Assembly (NCBI GenBank): GCA_012514555.1
Contig: JAAZAB010000501.1
Span: forward strand, 1 to 34,081
Direction of reading: 5' to 3'
DNA: 34,081 bases
DNA from: Lentisphaerota bacterium
Lineage (GTDB): Bacteria; Verrucomicrobiota; Kiritimatiellia; JAAZAB01
The position numbers and the translations under genes are program-made. The notes under the pieces were generated by a model. The model was not told the DNA's origin and did not search any database. It was given only the letters and a program-made list of their open reading frames with translations. Below, piece by piece: positions 16,656-26,161 of this stretch; the first letter of the stretch is position 1, and every line of letters starts with the position of its first letter.

Positions 16656-19238
16656 TCACTTCCTGGCGGAGCGCTTGAACACCGCGTAAAAAACGCTCAT
16701 CCTTTTGACGCCGCCGGCGTCCTGTTTCTCCAGCGCGGCTTTCTCTTCCGGCTTGAAGCTGATCGTCAAGAGGTTCTCCTGCTCCCTGAGCGCGTCGTCC
16801 GGCACGGGCAATCGCAGAGAGGATGCCTCTTCATGCTTGAACGGCGTCGGCGCATTGAACAATTCCCGGCCGTTAAAGGCCACAATCAGATCGCCCGCGC
16901 AAGGCCCGCCCCGCGCCCGGAGCAGCAGCTCAAAACTGTCGTCCAGGTCTTTTTTCCAGAGCCACCGGCTTGCCTCGGCCGGAATCCCGCTGGGCGCCCA
17001 GGCAACCGCGGGCTGGGCGTTGGCTTCGTTCAGCATCAGCTCATCGAGCATATTGGTGGCCGCGGCAACCGGCTCCCATTGCTGGAACACGCGGGCGGGG
17101 ATGAAATAGTCGCCCTTGCCGGGCTCGTAGTCGCCTGACATCCCGGCCATGCGCCGCTGTTCCAGCGATTCGATCGGGGTCGCTTCGCCCGCGAACATCT
17201 CGTGCGCGCCCCAGTTTGGCGCATTGGCATACACGCGGCCGTCGGTGGCCGTGAACGGGCGCCCCACTCCGTGCCGCCTGGACTTTTGCGGAACATAGGT
17301 TCGGCGCTCGCCCGTTGCAGGGTTGTACCCCACAAGCTGGCCGAGCGTGTTTCCTATGCCGACGTACACCCAGCCGGCATCGTCCGCCGCCATGTAGCTC
17401 GTGTACTGACCCCACCCCTCGCTGTTGATGCTGCCGTGATTGACCAGCTTGCGAGTCTCGGGATCAAAGCTCAGAAGCCCGGCGCCGGAATACAGCGACG
17501 CCCAGATCACGCCGTTGCGGTCCTCGTGCATGGACATGGCGCAGCGCCCGGCGGTGCGCGCCGCAAAGGTGAACGTCAGGGTTTTGGGGTCGAACTCGTA
17601 GAAGTGGCTGCCGTAGTGCGAGTAGAAATACCCGCGCTTGGAATGCCAGACCGCGAACGCATTGTCGCCGGCATAGGGTTCCACCGGAATTTTCAGCGCG
17701 GCGCCGCCGTCAACGTCTATCACCAGCATCTTGTCCGTGCCGCCCATGGCGATCCAGGCCAGTGCCATCCTGTGCCCGTCCCCGTCCACGGCCGCGGTCA
17801 TGCCCCGGTTTTCGGCCGCCATGACCGGCGCCCCATGGCTGACTATCCGGCTGGTTTCCGGGCCGCCGGCGGATTCCGGAAGCGCAACGCTGTTGAGATA
17901 TCCGCCGCTCGCAAAGTAGACGCGGCCGCTGACTATTCCCAGTCCTGCGCCGACGCCCCGGCCCGGCATGGCAATCTCCTCGACCTTGAATGTTCCCGGC
18001 GTGATCCTTATGATCCCCCTGCGCAGCCCGAGGTATATCTTGCCGTCCTGGCCCACTGTAAAGGCCTGATTCCCCGTGTGGCCGCCGTACTTTTCCAAGG
18101 GGTCCTGGTGCACCATGTTCATCTCGACGTGAAAGCGGCGACCCTGATCCGGCTCATCCATTATTGTGCCGGCATCCGATTTTTTTGCGCTGATGGCATC
18201 CATCACATCCTCTTCGTGCAACCGGCTCTCCACCTTGTACACGAGCAGCTTTCCGCCCCCGTCCACGCAGTAGTAGAGGTTGTCAGGCCCGGCCGCCATG
18301 CTCAGAATCTCGCCCGCCTCTTTCAGCGGCCCGCTTTGCCAGACCACCTTGAAGTTTGTCATGTCAAGAATGTAAAGGGCGGCCCGGCCGTGCACGGCTT
18401 TCGTTCCGTGCCCGCCTTTGGGGCTCGTGCCGCAGAGCAGGTTGCCGTCCGGCATGGCCGCAATGGCCATTGTGCTGTAGTCCCGGTACAGGTTCTTGTG
18501 GGTCAACACCGCAGATTTCTTCGTTTCCAGGTTGTAGATGACCAGGCCGCCGCCCACGAACCCGTAGCCCGGCTGGCCGCTGATCATTATGTGCTTGCCG
18601 GCGGGATGCGCAAACGCGTTGCGCGGAATGTTCAAATCCGGCGCAAACCCTCCGAGCCTCAGGGGATTGGCCCCGGCTCCGGCCCCGGGCTCAGGCTCCG
18701 ATATCCGCCGGCCGCGGATGGAGGAAGCAGGAGTCCAGGATATGGGTTTTGACGTGTCGATCAGCCAGAACACTCCGCCGGTGTATTGCCCGCCAAAAAC
18801 GTACTTGCCCTGGACGCGCAGGCTTTTCAACCCAATGCTGTTGCCGGGATAGAAATACAGTTCGTTGAGGGCCGGGTCGTAGACGAACAGCTGGCTGGGA
18901 TGCGCCGTGGCGCCGTATATCTTTCCGTCGGGCCCGGCGCACAGAACGGCTATCTGAATCGCGCCCGCATCGTAATCAAAAGGCACAACCCGCTCCCTGC
19001 CGTCGGCCTCGCGCATGTACAGCTTTCGCCCCTGCAAATCCAGGTTGAGAATCCTGCTGCCGTCGGGAAATTCGTTCAGGGTCCGGGTTCGGTAACCGCG
19101 GATCGGATCGACCTTGACAGGCGGTTTTTGAGCCGCCAGCTTCTGCTCCATGGAACGAAAGCTCTGGCCGGACACTGCCTGTGCCGCCAGCAGGACAAGC
19201 AGAACCACGGCGCCGGCGGTGCAGGATATGTGAGTCAT
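16656..19238 (-). CDS. Secreted two-module beta-propeller-like protein (B-A order) with C-terminal jelly-roll/galactose-binding-like domain
   Basis: 860 aa; ATG after AAGGAG; signal peptide (AGAVVLLVLLAAQAVSG). FPDGSRILNLDLQGRKL...SGQPGYGFVGGGLVIYNLE...DDAGWVYVGIGNTLGQ; C-terminus LIVAFNGRELFNAPTPFKHEEASSLRLPVPDDALREQENLLTI. Confidence 0.82.
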   Translation of the reverse strand: MTHISCTAGAVVLLVLLAAQAVSGQSFRSMEQKLAAQKPPVKVDPIRGYRTRTLNEFPDGSRILNLDLQGRKLYMREADGRERVVPFDYDAGAIQIAVLCAGPDGKIYGATAHPSQLFVYDPALNELYFYPGNSIGLKSLRVQGKYVFGGQYTGGVFWLIDTSKPISWTPASSIRGRRISEPEPGAGAGANPLRLGGFAPDLNIPRNAFAHPAGKHIMISGQPGYGFVGGGLVIYNLETKKSAVLTHKNLYRDYSTMAIAAMPDGNLLCGTSPKGGHGTKAVHGRAALYILDMTNFKVVWQSGPLKEAGEILSMAAGPDNLYYCVDGGGKLLVYKVESRLHEEDVMDAISAKKSDAGTIMDEPDQGRRFHVEMNMVHQDPLEKYGGHTGNQAFTVGQDGKIYLGLRRGIIRITPGTFKVEEIAMPGRGVGAGLGIVSGRVYFASGGYLNSVALPESAGGPETSRIVSHGAPVMAAENRGMTAAVDGDGHRMALAWIAMGGTDKMLVIDVDGGAALKIPVEPYAGDNAFAVWHSKRGYFYSHYGSHFYEFDPKTLTFTFAARTAGRCAMSMHEDRNGVIWASLYSGAGLLSFDPETRKLVNHGSINSEGWGQYTSYMAADDAGWVYVGIGNTLGQLVGYNPATGERRTYVPQKSRRHGVGRPFTATDGRVYANAPNWGAHEMFAGEATPIESLEQRRMAGMSGDYEPGKGDYFIPARVFQQWEPVAAATNMLDELMLNEANAQPAVAWAPSGIPAEASRWLWKKDLDDSFELLLRARGGPCAGDLIVAFNGRELFNAPTPFKHEEASSLRLPVPDDALREQENLLTISFKPEEKAALEKQDAGGVKRMSVFYAVFKRSARK

Positions 19239-19311
19239 GAGATCAAACTCCTTGCATATGCCGCACTCTGACCAATCGCAATATCCGGAGGAATGGAGGG
19301 TAGTCTTCCCC

Positions 19312-21852
19312 TCACTTCCTGGCGGAGCGCTTGAACACCGCGTAAAAAACGCTCATCCTTTTGACGCCGCCGGCGTCCTGTTTCTCCAGCGCGGCTTTCT
19401 CCTCCGGCTTGAAGCTGATCGTCAAGAGGTTCTCCTGCTCCTTGAGCGCGTCGTCCGGTACGGGCAATCGCAGAGAGGATGCCTCTTCATGCTTGAATGG
19501 CGTCGGCGCATTGAACAATTCCCGGCCGTTGAAGGCCACAATCAGATCGCCCGCGCAAGGCTTGCCTTGCGCCCGGAGCAGCAGCTCAAAACTGTCGTCC
19601 AGGTCTTTTTTCCAGAGCCATCGGCTCGCCTCGGCCGGACCCCCGCCGGGCGCCCAAACCGCGCAGGCCCGGCCTTTGACTGCGCCGCCTTTGCCCTCGC
19701 CGGTCGCGCTGTTTTCCGCGTCACCAAGCTCCCAGTTGCGAAATGCACGGGCCGGGATGAAATAGTCGCCCTTGCCGGGCTCGTAGTCGCCTGATTGCTC
19801 GGCCAGGCGCCGCTGTGCCAGAGCCTCGATCGGGGTCGCCTCGCCCGCGTACATTTCATATTCGCCCCACCCGGGCGCCGTGGCGTAGACCCTGCCGTCG
19901 GTTGCAGCCAACGGGCGCCCCACTCCCTGCTGCCTGGACTTCTGCGGAACATAGGCGCGGCGCTCGCCCGTGGCAGGGTTGTACCCCACGACCTGGCCGA
20001 GCGTGTTCCCTATGCCGACATAGACCCAGCCGGCATCGTCCAATGCCATGAAACTGGGGTACTGCCCCCAGGCCTCGTTGTTCATCGCCCCGTGGTCAAC
20101 CAGCTTGCGCGTTTTCGGGTCAAAGCTAACAAGCCCGGCGCCGGGAAAAAGCGAAGCCCAGATCACGCCGTTGCGGTCCTCGTGCATTGACATTGCGCAG
20201 CGCGAGGCAGTGCGTTCTCCAAAGGTGAAGGACAGGGTCTTCGGGTCGAACTCGTAGAAATGGCTGCCGTAGTGCGAATACCATAAGCCGCGGGTGGAGT
20301 GCCACACGGAGAACGCGTTGTCGCCTGCATAAGGCTGCACCGGAATTTTCCGCCCGGCGCCGGTTTCGACATCTACAGCCAGCATGTTATCGGTTCCGCC
20401 CGCGGCGATCCACGCCAAGACGACCCGATTGCCCTTTCCGTCCAAAGAAACAGTCATGCCTCGGTTTTCAGCGGTTCGCACCGGCGCGCCGTGGTTTGCG
20501 ATCCCGCTGTCTTTCGAGGCGCCCGTGGCTTCGGGCAAGGCAATGCTCCTCAGGCATCCCCTGCTCGCGAAGTAGACGCGGCCGCCGACAATGCCCAGCC
20601 CCGCCTCGATGCCGCCCTCCGGCACGGCGAGTTCCTCAACATTGAAGCTGCCCGGCGTGATCCTGACAAGCCCCTTTTTAAGGGCAAGGTACAACTTGCC
20701 GTCCGGGCCGGGCACAAATGCCTGATTGTCCGTATGGTTCCCGTACTTTTCCAGGGCATCCTTGTGCACCATCTTCATCTTGACGTCATAGCGCCGGCCC
20801 GGGTCCGGCTGTTCGGCGCTTCCGGGCAGTGCCCGGCTCTCCACCTTGAACACCAGAAGGCTGCCGTCGCCGTCAACGCAATAGTAGAGGTTGTCAGGCC
20901 CGGCCAGCATGCTCTGAATGGAAAAAGCCTGCTCAAGCGGCCCGCTGTTCCAGACAACTTTCTTGTCGCGCCAGTCGAGTATGTACAGGGCTGCCTGCGT
21001 GTGCGGCGCGGCAGTGCCGTGCCCGCCCCGCGGACTGGTCCCGCAGAGCAGGTTGCCGTCCGGCATGGCCGCAATGCCCATGGTGCTGTAGTCGGGAAGG
21101 AGGTCGGTATGGACGAGCTTCGTGATTTGCCGCGTTTCAAGGTTGTAGATGATCAGGCCGCCGCCCATAAAACCGTAGCCGGGCTGGCCGCTGATCATGA
21201 TGTGCTTTCCGTCCGGATGCGCAAAAGCGTTGCGCGGCATGTTCACGACCGGCGAAAAGGCTCCAAGGTTTGCAGGGTTGTCCGCGGCGCCGGCCGGGGC
21301 CGGGGCCGCGGTTATCGTCCGGCCTGTAACGGACGCCTTTGGGGACGCGGTGATGGGCGCGGACGTATCCAGCAGCCAGAACACCCCGTCAGAGTAGTGC
21401 CCGCCAAACACGTGCTTGCCATGAACGCGCAGGCTTTTGAAGGCGATCTTCACGCTGGGATAGAAAATCAATTCGTCCAGCGCCGGATCATACACGAAAA
21501 GGCGGCTGGGATGGGCCGTGCTGCCGTATATCTTGCCGTCGGGCCCAGCGCACAGAACGGCCACGTAGATGGGGCTCCCCTCGAAACTGATGGGCACGGA
21601 GCGCTCGGCGCCATCCTCCTCGCGGACGACAAGCTTCTTTGTCTCCAGGTTCAGGTCAACAAGTTTGCTGCCGTCCGGAAATTCCCTAATGCTCCGGCTT
21701 GCCTGGCCCCGAATCGGGTCAACGGCAGCCGGCGGGTCTAGTTCAGCCATGATTTTTTCCATCTTTCGCACTCCCTGTGCTTTCCCATTTTCCATGGCCA
21801 GCAGCGACAACGCTACAAACAACCTCGCTGCGAATCCATATTCTACCTTCAA
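19312..21852 (-). CDS. Two-module beta-propeller-like protein (B-A order) with C-terminal jelly-roll-like domain; tandem paralog of 16656..19238
   Basis: 846 aa, colinear with the 860 aa protein over its length; hydrophobic N-terminus (FAARLFVALSLLAMENG); last ~104 aa differ at 3 positions. Listed start is TTG, so the exact start is uncertain. Confidence 0.8.
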   Translation of the reverse strand: MKVEYGFAARLFVALSLLAMENGKAQGVRKMEKIMAELDPPAAVDPIRGQASRSIREFPDGSKLVDLNLETKKLVVREEDGAERSVPISFEGSPIYVAVLCAGPDGKIYGSTAHPSRLFVYDPALDELIFYPSVKIAFKSLRVHGKHVFGGHYSDGVFWLLDTSAPITASPKASVTGRTITAAPAPAGAADNPANLGAFSPVVNMPRNAFAHPDGKHIMISGQPGYGFMGGGLIIYNLETRQITKLVHTDLLPDYSTMGIAAMPDGNLLCGTSPRGGHGTAAPHTQAALYILDWRDKKVVWNSGPLEQAFSIQSMLAGPDNLYYCVDGDGSLLVFKVESRALPGSAEQPDPGRRYDVKMKMVHKDALEKYGNHTDNQAFVPGPDGKLYLALKKGLVRITPGSFNVEELAVPEGGIEAGLGIVGGRVYFASRGCLRSIALPEATGASKDSGIANHGAPVRTAENRGMTVSLDGKGNRVVLAWIAAGGTDNMLAVDVETGAGRKIPVQPYAGDNAFSVWHSTRGLWYSHYGSHFYEFDPKTLSFTFGERTASRCAMSMHEDRNGVIWASLFPGAGLVSFDPKTRKLVDHGAMNNEAWGQYPSFMALDDAGWVYVGIGNTLGQVVGYNPATGERRAYVPQKSRQQGVGRPLAATDGRVYATAPGWGEYEMYAGEATPIEALAQRRLAEQSGDYEPGKGDYFIPARAFRNWELGDAENSATGEGKGGAVKGRACAVWAPGGGPAEASRWLWKKDLDDSFELLLRAQGKPCAGDLIVAFNGRELFNAPTPFKHEEASSLRLPVPDDALKEQENLLTISFKPEEKAALEKQDAGGVKRMSVFYAVFKRSARK

Positions 21853-21924
21853 AACAACCCCGCTTCACCGCTTCACGTTGCACTTCTGCACTCTTCACGC
21901 TCCGCGCCTTCATGGCGCCGGGCG

Positions 21925-24900
21925 CTAGTACTGCACAACAACCATGTCATGCGATTCGAAGCCGCGGAGATTGGCCGAAACCCCGCTTCCGGACGCTTCG
22001 AACGCGACATCCAGGCCCGTGTCCGGGTGGAATATCCGCTTGATTGTCTTCCCTTCAGGCGGGTTGACAAAAATTTTCGCTCCTTGCACCCTGCTGGATT
22101 TCGTGTCGAAATCCAGCAGGTGGACCATCAACCGGTTCTGCTCCGGCTGCCGGCGCACCGTCACCTCCACCTCCTTGGATATCCCGGAAACCTCTATTGG
22201 CAGGGCTGCCTTCCGGTATTCCAGTCCGCCCCTGACCATGGCTGCCAGGAGCTCGCGCACATTGGGCCAGAAGTCGTATTTGTTTGGAGTTGCCTCCCAC
22301 TCTGAGGCCAGGTGGCAGAGCCCCGGATAGACGGGGGTCCAGAAATAGCACAAGCCATTGCCGGCCTTGTTGACGGTCAGGGCCGGATCGCCGTTGGCAA
22401 AGGAGGCGAGAACCTCGGCTGTGCCGGGCTTTACCTTGTCGTAGCCCAGCGGCATGTCGTACTCGCAGGCCGTTCCGGCGGCCACGCCCGGCAGGAGCGC
22501 GGAGGCCTTGTCCGCCGCCTTGTACAAGCCCAGCGACTGCACCGGCTTTATCCCGCGGCAAACGACGCGCGCGAAGTTCTCCTGGTCGGGCCCGGACACG
22601 GCCTTGGCCGCCGCGCCATCGCGCCCGAGGCAATAGGTGTCTATCTTCGCCGGATCGGCGACGCCGATATTGTCCACGTAGCCAAGTCCGAAAAGGTCGG
22701 AGAGCAGGTAGTCTTTACGCTGGAGCGCCCAATGGTCGTACAGGGACGCGGCGCCGCACGCGATCAGGACGCCGCCGGCATTCACCCACTCTCGCAGCAT
22801 TTCCGCCTGCTCTTCGGTTACGATCCTGGCGCCGGCAAGGACCAGCACGCGGTAGCGCCGCAGCTTTCCGGGCGTCAGCGTCTCGGCCCAGATGATGTCG
22901 GAAGGTATATGCGACTGGCTGAGCGCCGTCCACATGGCGACCTGGTGCTGCAGCCACCGGTTTTCGTCCTGAGCGTCAGCGGACGGGTAGAAGCTCGCGC
23001 ACGACAGACCGCTGAGCACGAGCGCAACATTGGCCCCGGATTCGGGGACGGCAACATACTCCCGCATGGAGCGGGCCTTCCGGAAAATTTTCCTGAGCCT
23101 GGCCCAGCGCGAGGCGTCCCACGCCCACATGGGATATTCCGAGGCCTGCTCGAACACCTGGCTAATGTCGTAGTTGAAGAAGCATTCCCCGTGCGCGAGG
23201 TGCTGTGCGAAACCGCGAATGTCGTGCTCGGGCGAGGGGCTGTACCAGTTGCGGAGCCCGCCCATGACAGGACGGGGCTCTCCATCCTTGCACATCTCGA
23301 GCAGAAACGTGTTGTGGCGGCCAAAACACTGGTTTTCCTCGGGGCCATTCAAGTCAATGACAGAACCGGCCCTGCCCGGCACGCCCGGCAGGCTGAACGT
23401 GCCGCCGCCGCTCCCGCTCCAGGCGAAGGCGCAGCCCTTGCGGAAGCCGCGCATCCATTCCTGCGCCTCGCGCAGGGAATCGAGCAGGGTCTCGGCGCAG
23501 TAGAGCATGTACTCCGCCTTCATTGGCGTGCTCCCGCCGGCCGTGGATTCCCGGGCCCGCGCCAGTTCAAGAGGGTCCTTGCCTTCGGCCGCGCCAAGCT
23601 TCTTCCGGAAACCGGGGCCGTGCCTCTTTTCCAGCCACTCGGTGAAGCCGGCCGATGACGCGGGTATGGCCCACTGTGCCTCCTCGCTCCAGAACCCGCT
23701 GAACGCGGGCTCATTCTTGAATGCCATGAGGACGCGCTCGATGTCGTTCTTGTCGGCGCCCGCGCGGAATTGACTGTAGGTCTTGTTGCCGCCCATGGGG
23801 AGAGGATTGATCCAGCGCAAATCCAAATCGCCCGCCGCCCTGACAATCTCCGGGAACTTGCCCTCGTCCGCCTTGCCTACGCCCCACGCCGCATTGACGC
23901 CGGTCATTCCGGCCTCCCAGAGATAGGGCCACAGGAGCGCCATGTCGCCGCCCGTGAAGGAGTCAGGACGGCCTGCCAGGGCGTTGAAATCTCCGGTCAG
24001 GCCATGGAAGGCTGCCGAGGCCGAGAGGAAAGCGGCCTGCTTGATCCCCGGCTCGGGCAGGCCGCCGGCCATGATTTCGGCGGCCGCCGGCCTGGCGTGC
24101 CCCTCCAATCCGGGCGAGAGCGGCGAGGAGAGATAATTCACCCTGTTGTTGCGCATGTCTGACGCCTGGTCCATGGCGATCTTTGCCAGGCTTTGGATGG
24201 CCGGCAGAGCCGCTGGATCGCCGATGTGCCCAAGGGCGCGGATGGCCGACACCATGAGCCCGCGCTGGCCGGCGTTTCGGCGGTCAAAAGTCGAGACAAT
24301 CTTCAGGAGTTCCGGAACGGCCTCCTTCGCCTTGAGCCAGCCGAGAGCCAGGATGGCGTTTTCGCGGACGAAATAGTCCTTGTCGGCCAGCATTCCCAGC
24401 AAGGGCGCTATGGCGCGGGAATCCCCGATCTGGCCGAGGGCCTGTACCGCGCGGCGGCGCATTCGCGGATCGTTCCCAGACGCATGCGCGATCAGATCCG
24501 GAACGGCCTCCTTCGCCTGCAGCCAGCCGAGGGCGATGATGGCTTCAACGCGGACATCCCCGTCCTCGTCCTTAAGCAGCTTCACAAGCGCGGGCGCGGA
24601 ATCCGGGCTGCCGATGCGCCCGAGCTCACTGGCCGCGGCGCGGCGAGCGGACGCTTCCGGCGCCGCGCACTTCCCGATCAGCCCCGGAACGGCCGCCAGA
24701 TCGCGCGCGTGTTCGGCGGCGCGCTTCGCAGCCTTTGCCGCGGCAACAATGGGCCGCAGCTCCGCGATCGCGTTGTCCCCAACGGCCGTCATCGCCTTCA
24801 TCCTGGCCGCGGGCATAAGTTGCTCGACATAGGCGTCTCTTGACTGGGGCGACCTGTCGACCGTCAAGTCGGTGATTGCCATGCGCGAAATCCGGTCAGC

Positions 24901-25878
24901 CATGTCCGCCGCGGCCTTGCTGTAGTTCTCGTCGAGCTGCTTGACGAGCCTCCTCAAATCGCCCTCCGCCGCCATGCACCTGTCATAATCCTTGCCGGAC
25001 AGATACTGCGACATGTGCTGCAGGGTGTACTGCCGGCTTTGCAGAACGAGCGCATGGCGGTTGCGGATAGCGGGCAGGATGCCCGGAGCGCGGTCCGGCC
25101 CGCGCCCGTTCAGCGTCCAGTCCATGGTTTTCTCGCGCCTCAGGAAATCAAGCAACGCCTGCGCCTGGTGCGCGGCCCTGTGGGCCTCGCCGAGCTTGGG
25201 CGCGGCGGCCAGCCAGTCGAGCATCTTGAGCAGCACCTGTTTCGATGTTCCATCCATGGCGTTGGTCGCGGCGGCCATGCCGATCGGCGCGGCGAACACA
25301 ATGTACCGGCCGCCGTACACGCTGCCATGCGCGCCAATCGGGGCGTTGTCGCCCGGGCTGACGGCAAAGATCGTTCCGAGCGGCCCGACTTTCAATACTC
25401 CGTGATCCCGGCCGCCGGTGAAAAACGGCTGGTCTATGGCCTTGGCAAGTTCGGAATCTCCAAAAGAGACGACGGTTGAACCGTTGACCTTGTTGTAGAC
25501 TTCAGCGACCTGCGGGAAAAGGGGGCGGTTGGCCGTGCAGACGTACCCGCCGCGAAATGCCCCTGCCAATATCCCCTTGCCGCCCGCCGCGTACTTGACC
25601 AGGCTGCGCCGGGCATTGAAGTCGGCAAAATCGTACACATTGTTCCCACCCGGCAGGAATACGACATCCATTCCGGCCAGCTTGGCCTCGTTCGCCAAGT
25701 CCGGGGCCGTCAGCATCGTGACCTGCCAGCCTGCTTCCCGAAGCGCTCGGAGCATTCCGTCCGTAATGCCCGAACTTTCATCCCTGTAAAGCCCAAGAGT
25801 CTTTCCCGGGCACATGCCTGTTGCGCACAGCCAGACCAGCGACACGATCGCCGGCAGCGCCCTAGCAATCGAACTCAT
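21925..25878 (-). CDS. Secreted giant: GATase/BPL_N-like domain + HEAT repeats + GH42-like domain; paralog of 2617..6591
   Basis: 1317 aa; SD GGAGG-aaaaa-ATG; signal peptide ALPAIVSLVWLCATGMC. Colinear with the 1324 aa protein (GITDGMLRALREAGW, FADFNARRSLVKYAAGGKGILAGAF, HEAT units, GFWSEE, RGFAQHLAHGECFFNYD, MLREWVNAGGVLIACG, LGYDKVKPGTAEVLASFANGDPAL). Confidence 0.82.
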   Translation of the reverse strand: MSSIARALPAIVSLVWLCATGMCPGKTLGLYRDESSGITDGMLRALREAGWQVTMLTAPDLANEAKLAGMDVVFLPGGNNVYDFADFNARRSLVKYAAGGKGILAGAFRGGYVCTANRPLFPQVAEVYNKVNGSTVVSFGDSELAKAIDQPFFTGGRDHGVLKVGPLGTIFAVSPGDNAPIGAHGSVYGGRYIVFAAPIGMAAATNAMDGTSKQVLLKMLDWLAAAPKLGEAHRAAHQAQALLDFLRREKTMDWTLNGRGPDRAPGILPAIRNRHALVLQSRQYTLQHMSQYLSGKDYDRCMAAEGDLRRLVKQLDENYSKAAADMADRISRMAITDLTVDRSPQSRDAYVEQLMPAARMKAMTAVGDNAIAELRPIVAAAKAAKRAAEHARDLAAVPGLIGKCAAPEASARRAAASELGRIGSPDSAPALVKLLKDEDGDVRVEAIIALGWLQAKEAVPDLIAHASGNDPRMRRRAVQALGQIGDSRAIAPLLGMLADKDYFVRENAILALGWLKAKEAVPELLKIVSTFDRRNAGQRGLMVSAIRALGHIGDPAALPAIQSLAKIAMDQASDMRNNRVNYLSSPLSPGLEGHARPAAAEIMAGGLPEPGIKQAAFLSASAAFHGLTGDFNALAGRPDSFTGGDMALLWPYLWEAGMTGVNAAWGVGKADEGKFPEIVRAAGDLDLRWINPLPMGGNKTYSQFRAGADKNDIERVLMAFKNEPAFSGFWSEEAQWAIPASSAGFTEWLEKRHGPGFRKKLGAAEGKDPLELARARESTAGGSTPMKAEYMLYCAETLLDSLREAQEWMRGFRKGCAFAWSGSGGGTFSLPGVPGRAGSVIDLNGPEENQCFGRHNTFLLEMCKDGEPRPVMGGLRNWYSPSPEHDIRGFAQHLAHGECFFNYDISQVFEQASEYPMWAWDASRWARLRKIFRKARSMREYVAVPESGANVALVLSGLSCASFYPSADAQDENRWLQHQVAMWTALSQSHIPSDIIWAETLTPGKLRRYRVLVLAGARIVTEEQAEMLREWVNAGGVLIACGAASLYDHWALQRKDYLLSDLFGLGYVDNIGVADPAKIDTYCLGRDGAAAKAVSGPDQENFARVVCRGIKPVQSLGLYKAADKASALLPGVAAGTACEYDMPLGYDKVKPGTAEVLASFANGDPALTVNKAGNGLCYFWTPVYPGLCHLASEWEATPNKYDFWPNVRELLAAMVRGGLEYRKAALPIEVSGISKEVEVTVRRQPEQNRLMVHLLDFDTKSSRVQGAKIFVNPPEGKTIKRIFHPDTGLDVAFEASGSGVSANLRGFESHDMVVVQY

Positions 25879-25984
25879 TTTTTCCTCCGCACCTTATGGT
25901 TCAAACTATGCACCAGAATACAACAAGACGGAGCTCCAGATACAGAACAATCTGAACGCCCCGTTCATCCTAAAAAAAGCAATC

Positions 25985-26049
25985 GAATATCCAATATCCA
26001 ACAAGGAACTTCCAACATTCATCGGATTCCTTGGAATATTCCGTGTTGG
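25985..26049. repeat. AT-rich imperfect inverted-repeat element
   Basis: gaatatccaatatccaacaaggaacttccaacattcatcggattccttggaatattccgtgttgg contains CAAGGAA (26002-26008)/TTCCTTG (26027-26033) arms, the palindrome GGAATATTCC (26033-26042) and outer CCAA/TTGG. Composition contrasts with the GC-rich surroundings. Confidence 0.55.
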
Positions 26050-26161
26050 CTGTCAGGCGCTTTGGTTCAGCGGTGGTGCAATCCGGCCTCCCTCCATGGG
26101 AAATGCGGTGCGTGCATGGCGCGATTCGCCTCAAGCCGGATCGTTCCGCCTCTCATGAGCT

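Noticed and set aside
17202-18752. 516 aa plus-strand ORF (and the similar 480 aa ORF at 20299..21741)
   Set aside because: Both are antisense to the tandem propeller paralogs; their similarity simply mirrors the conserved genes on the other strand.
22312-23658. 448 aa plus-strand ORF antisense to the 1317 aa gene
   Set aside because: Shadow ORF with no domain motifs; sense strand is convincingly coding.
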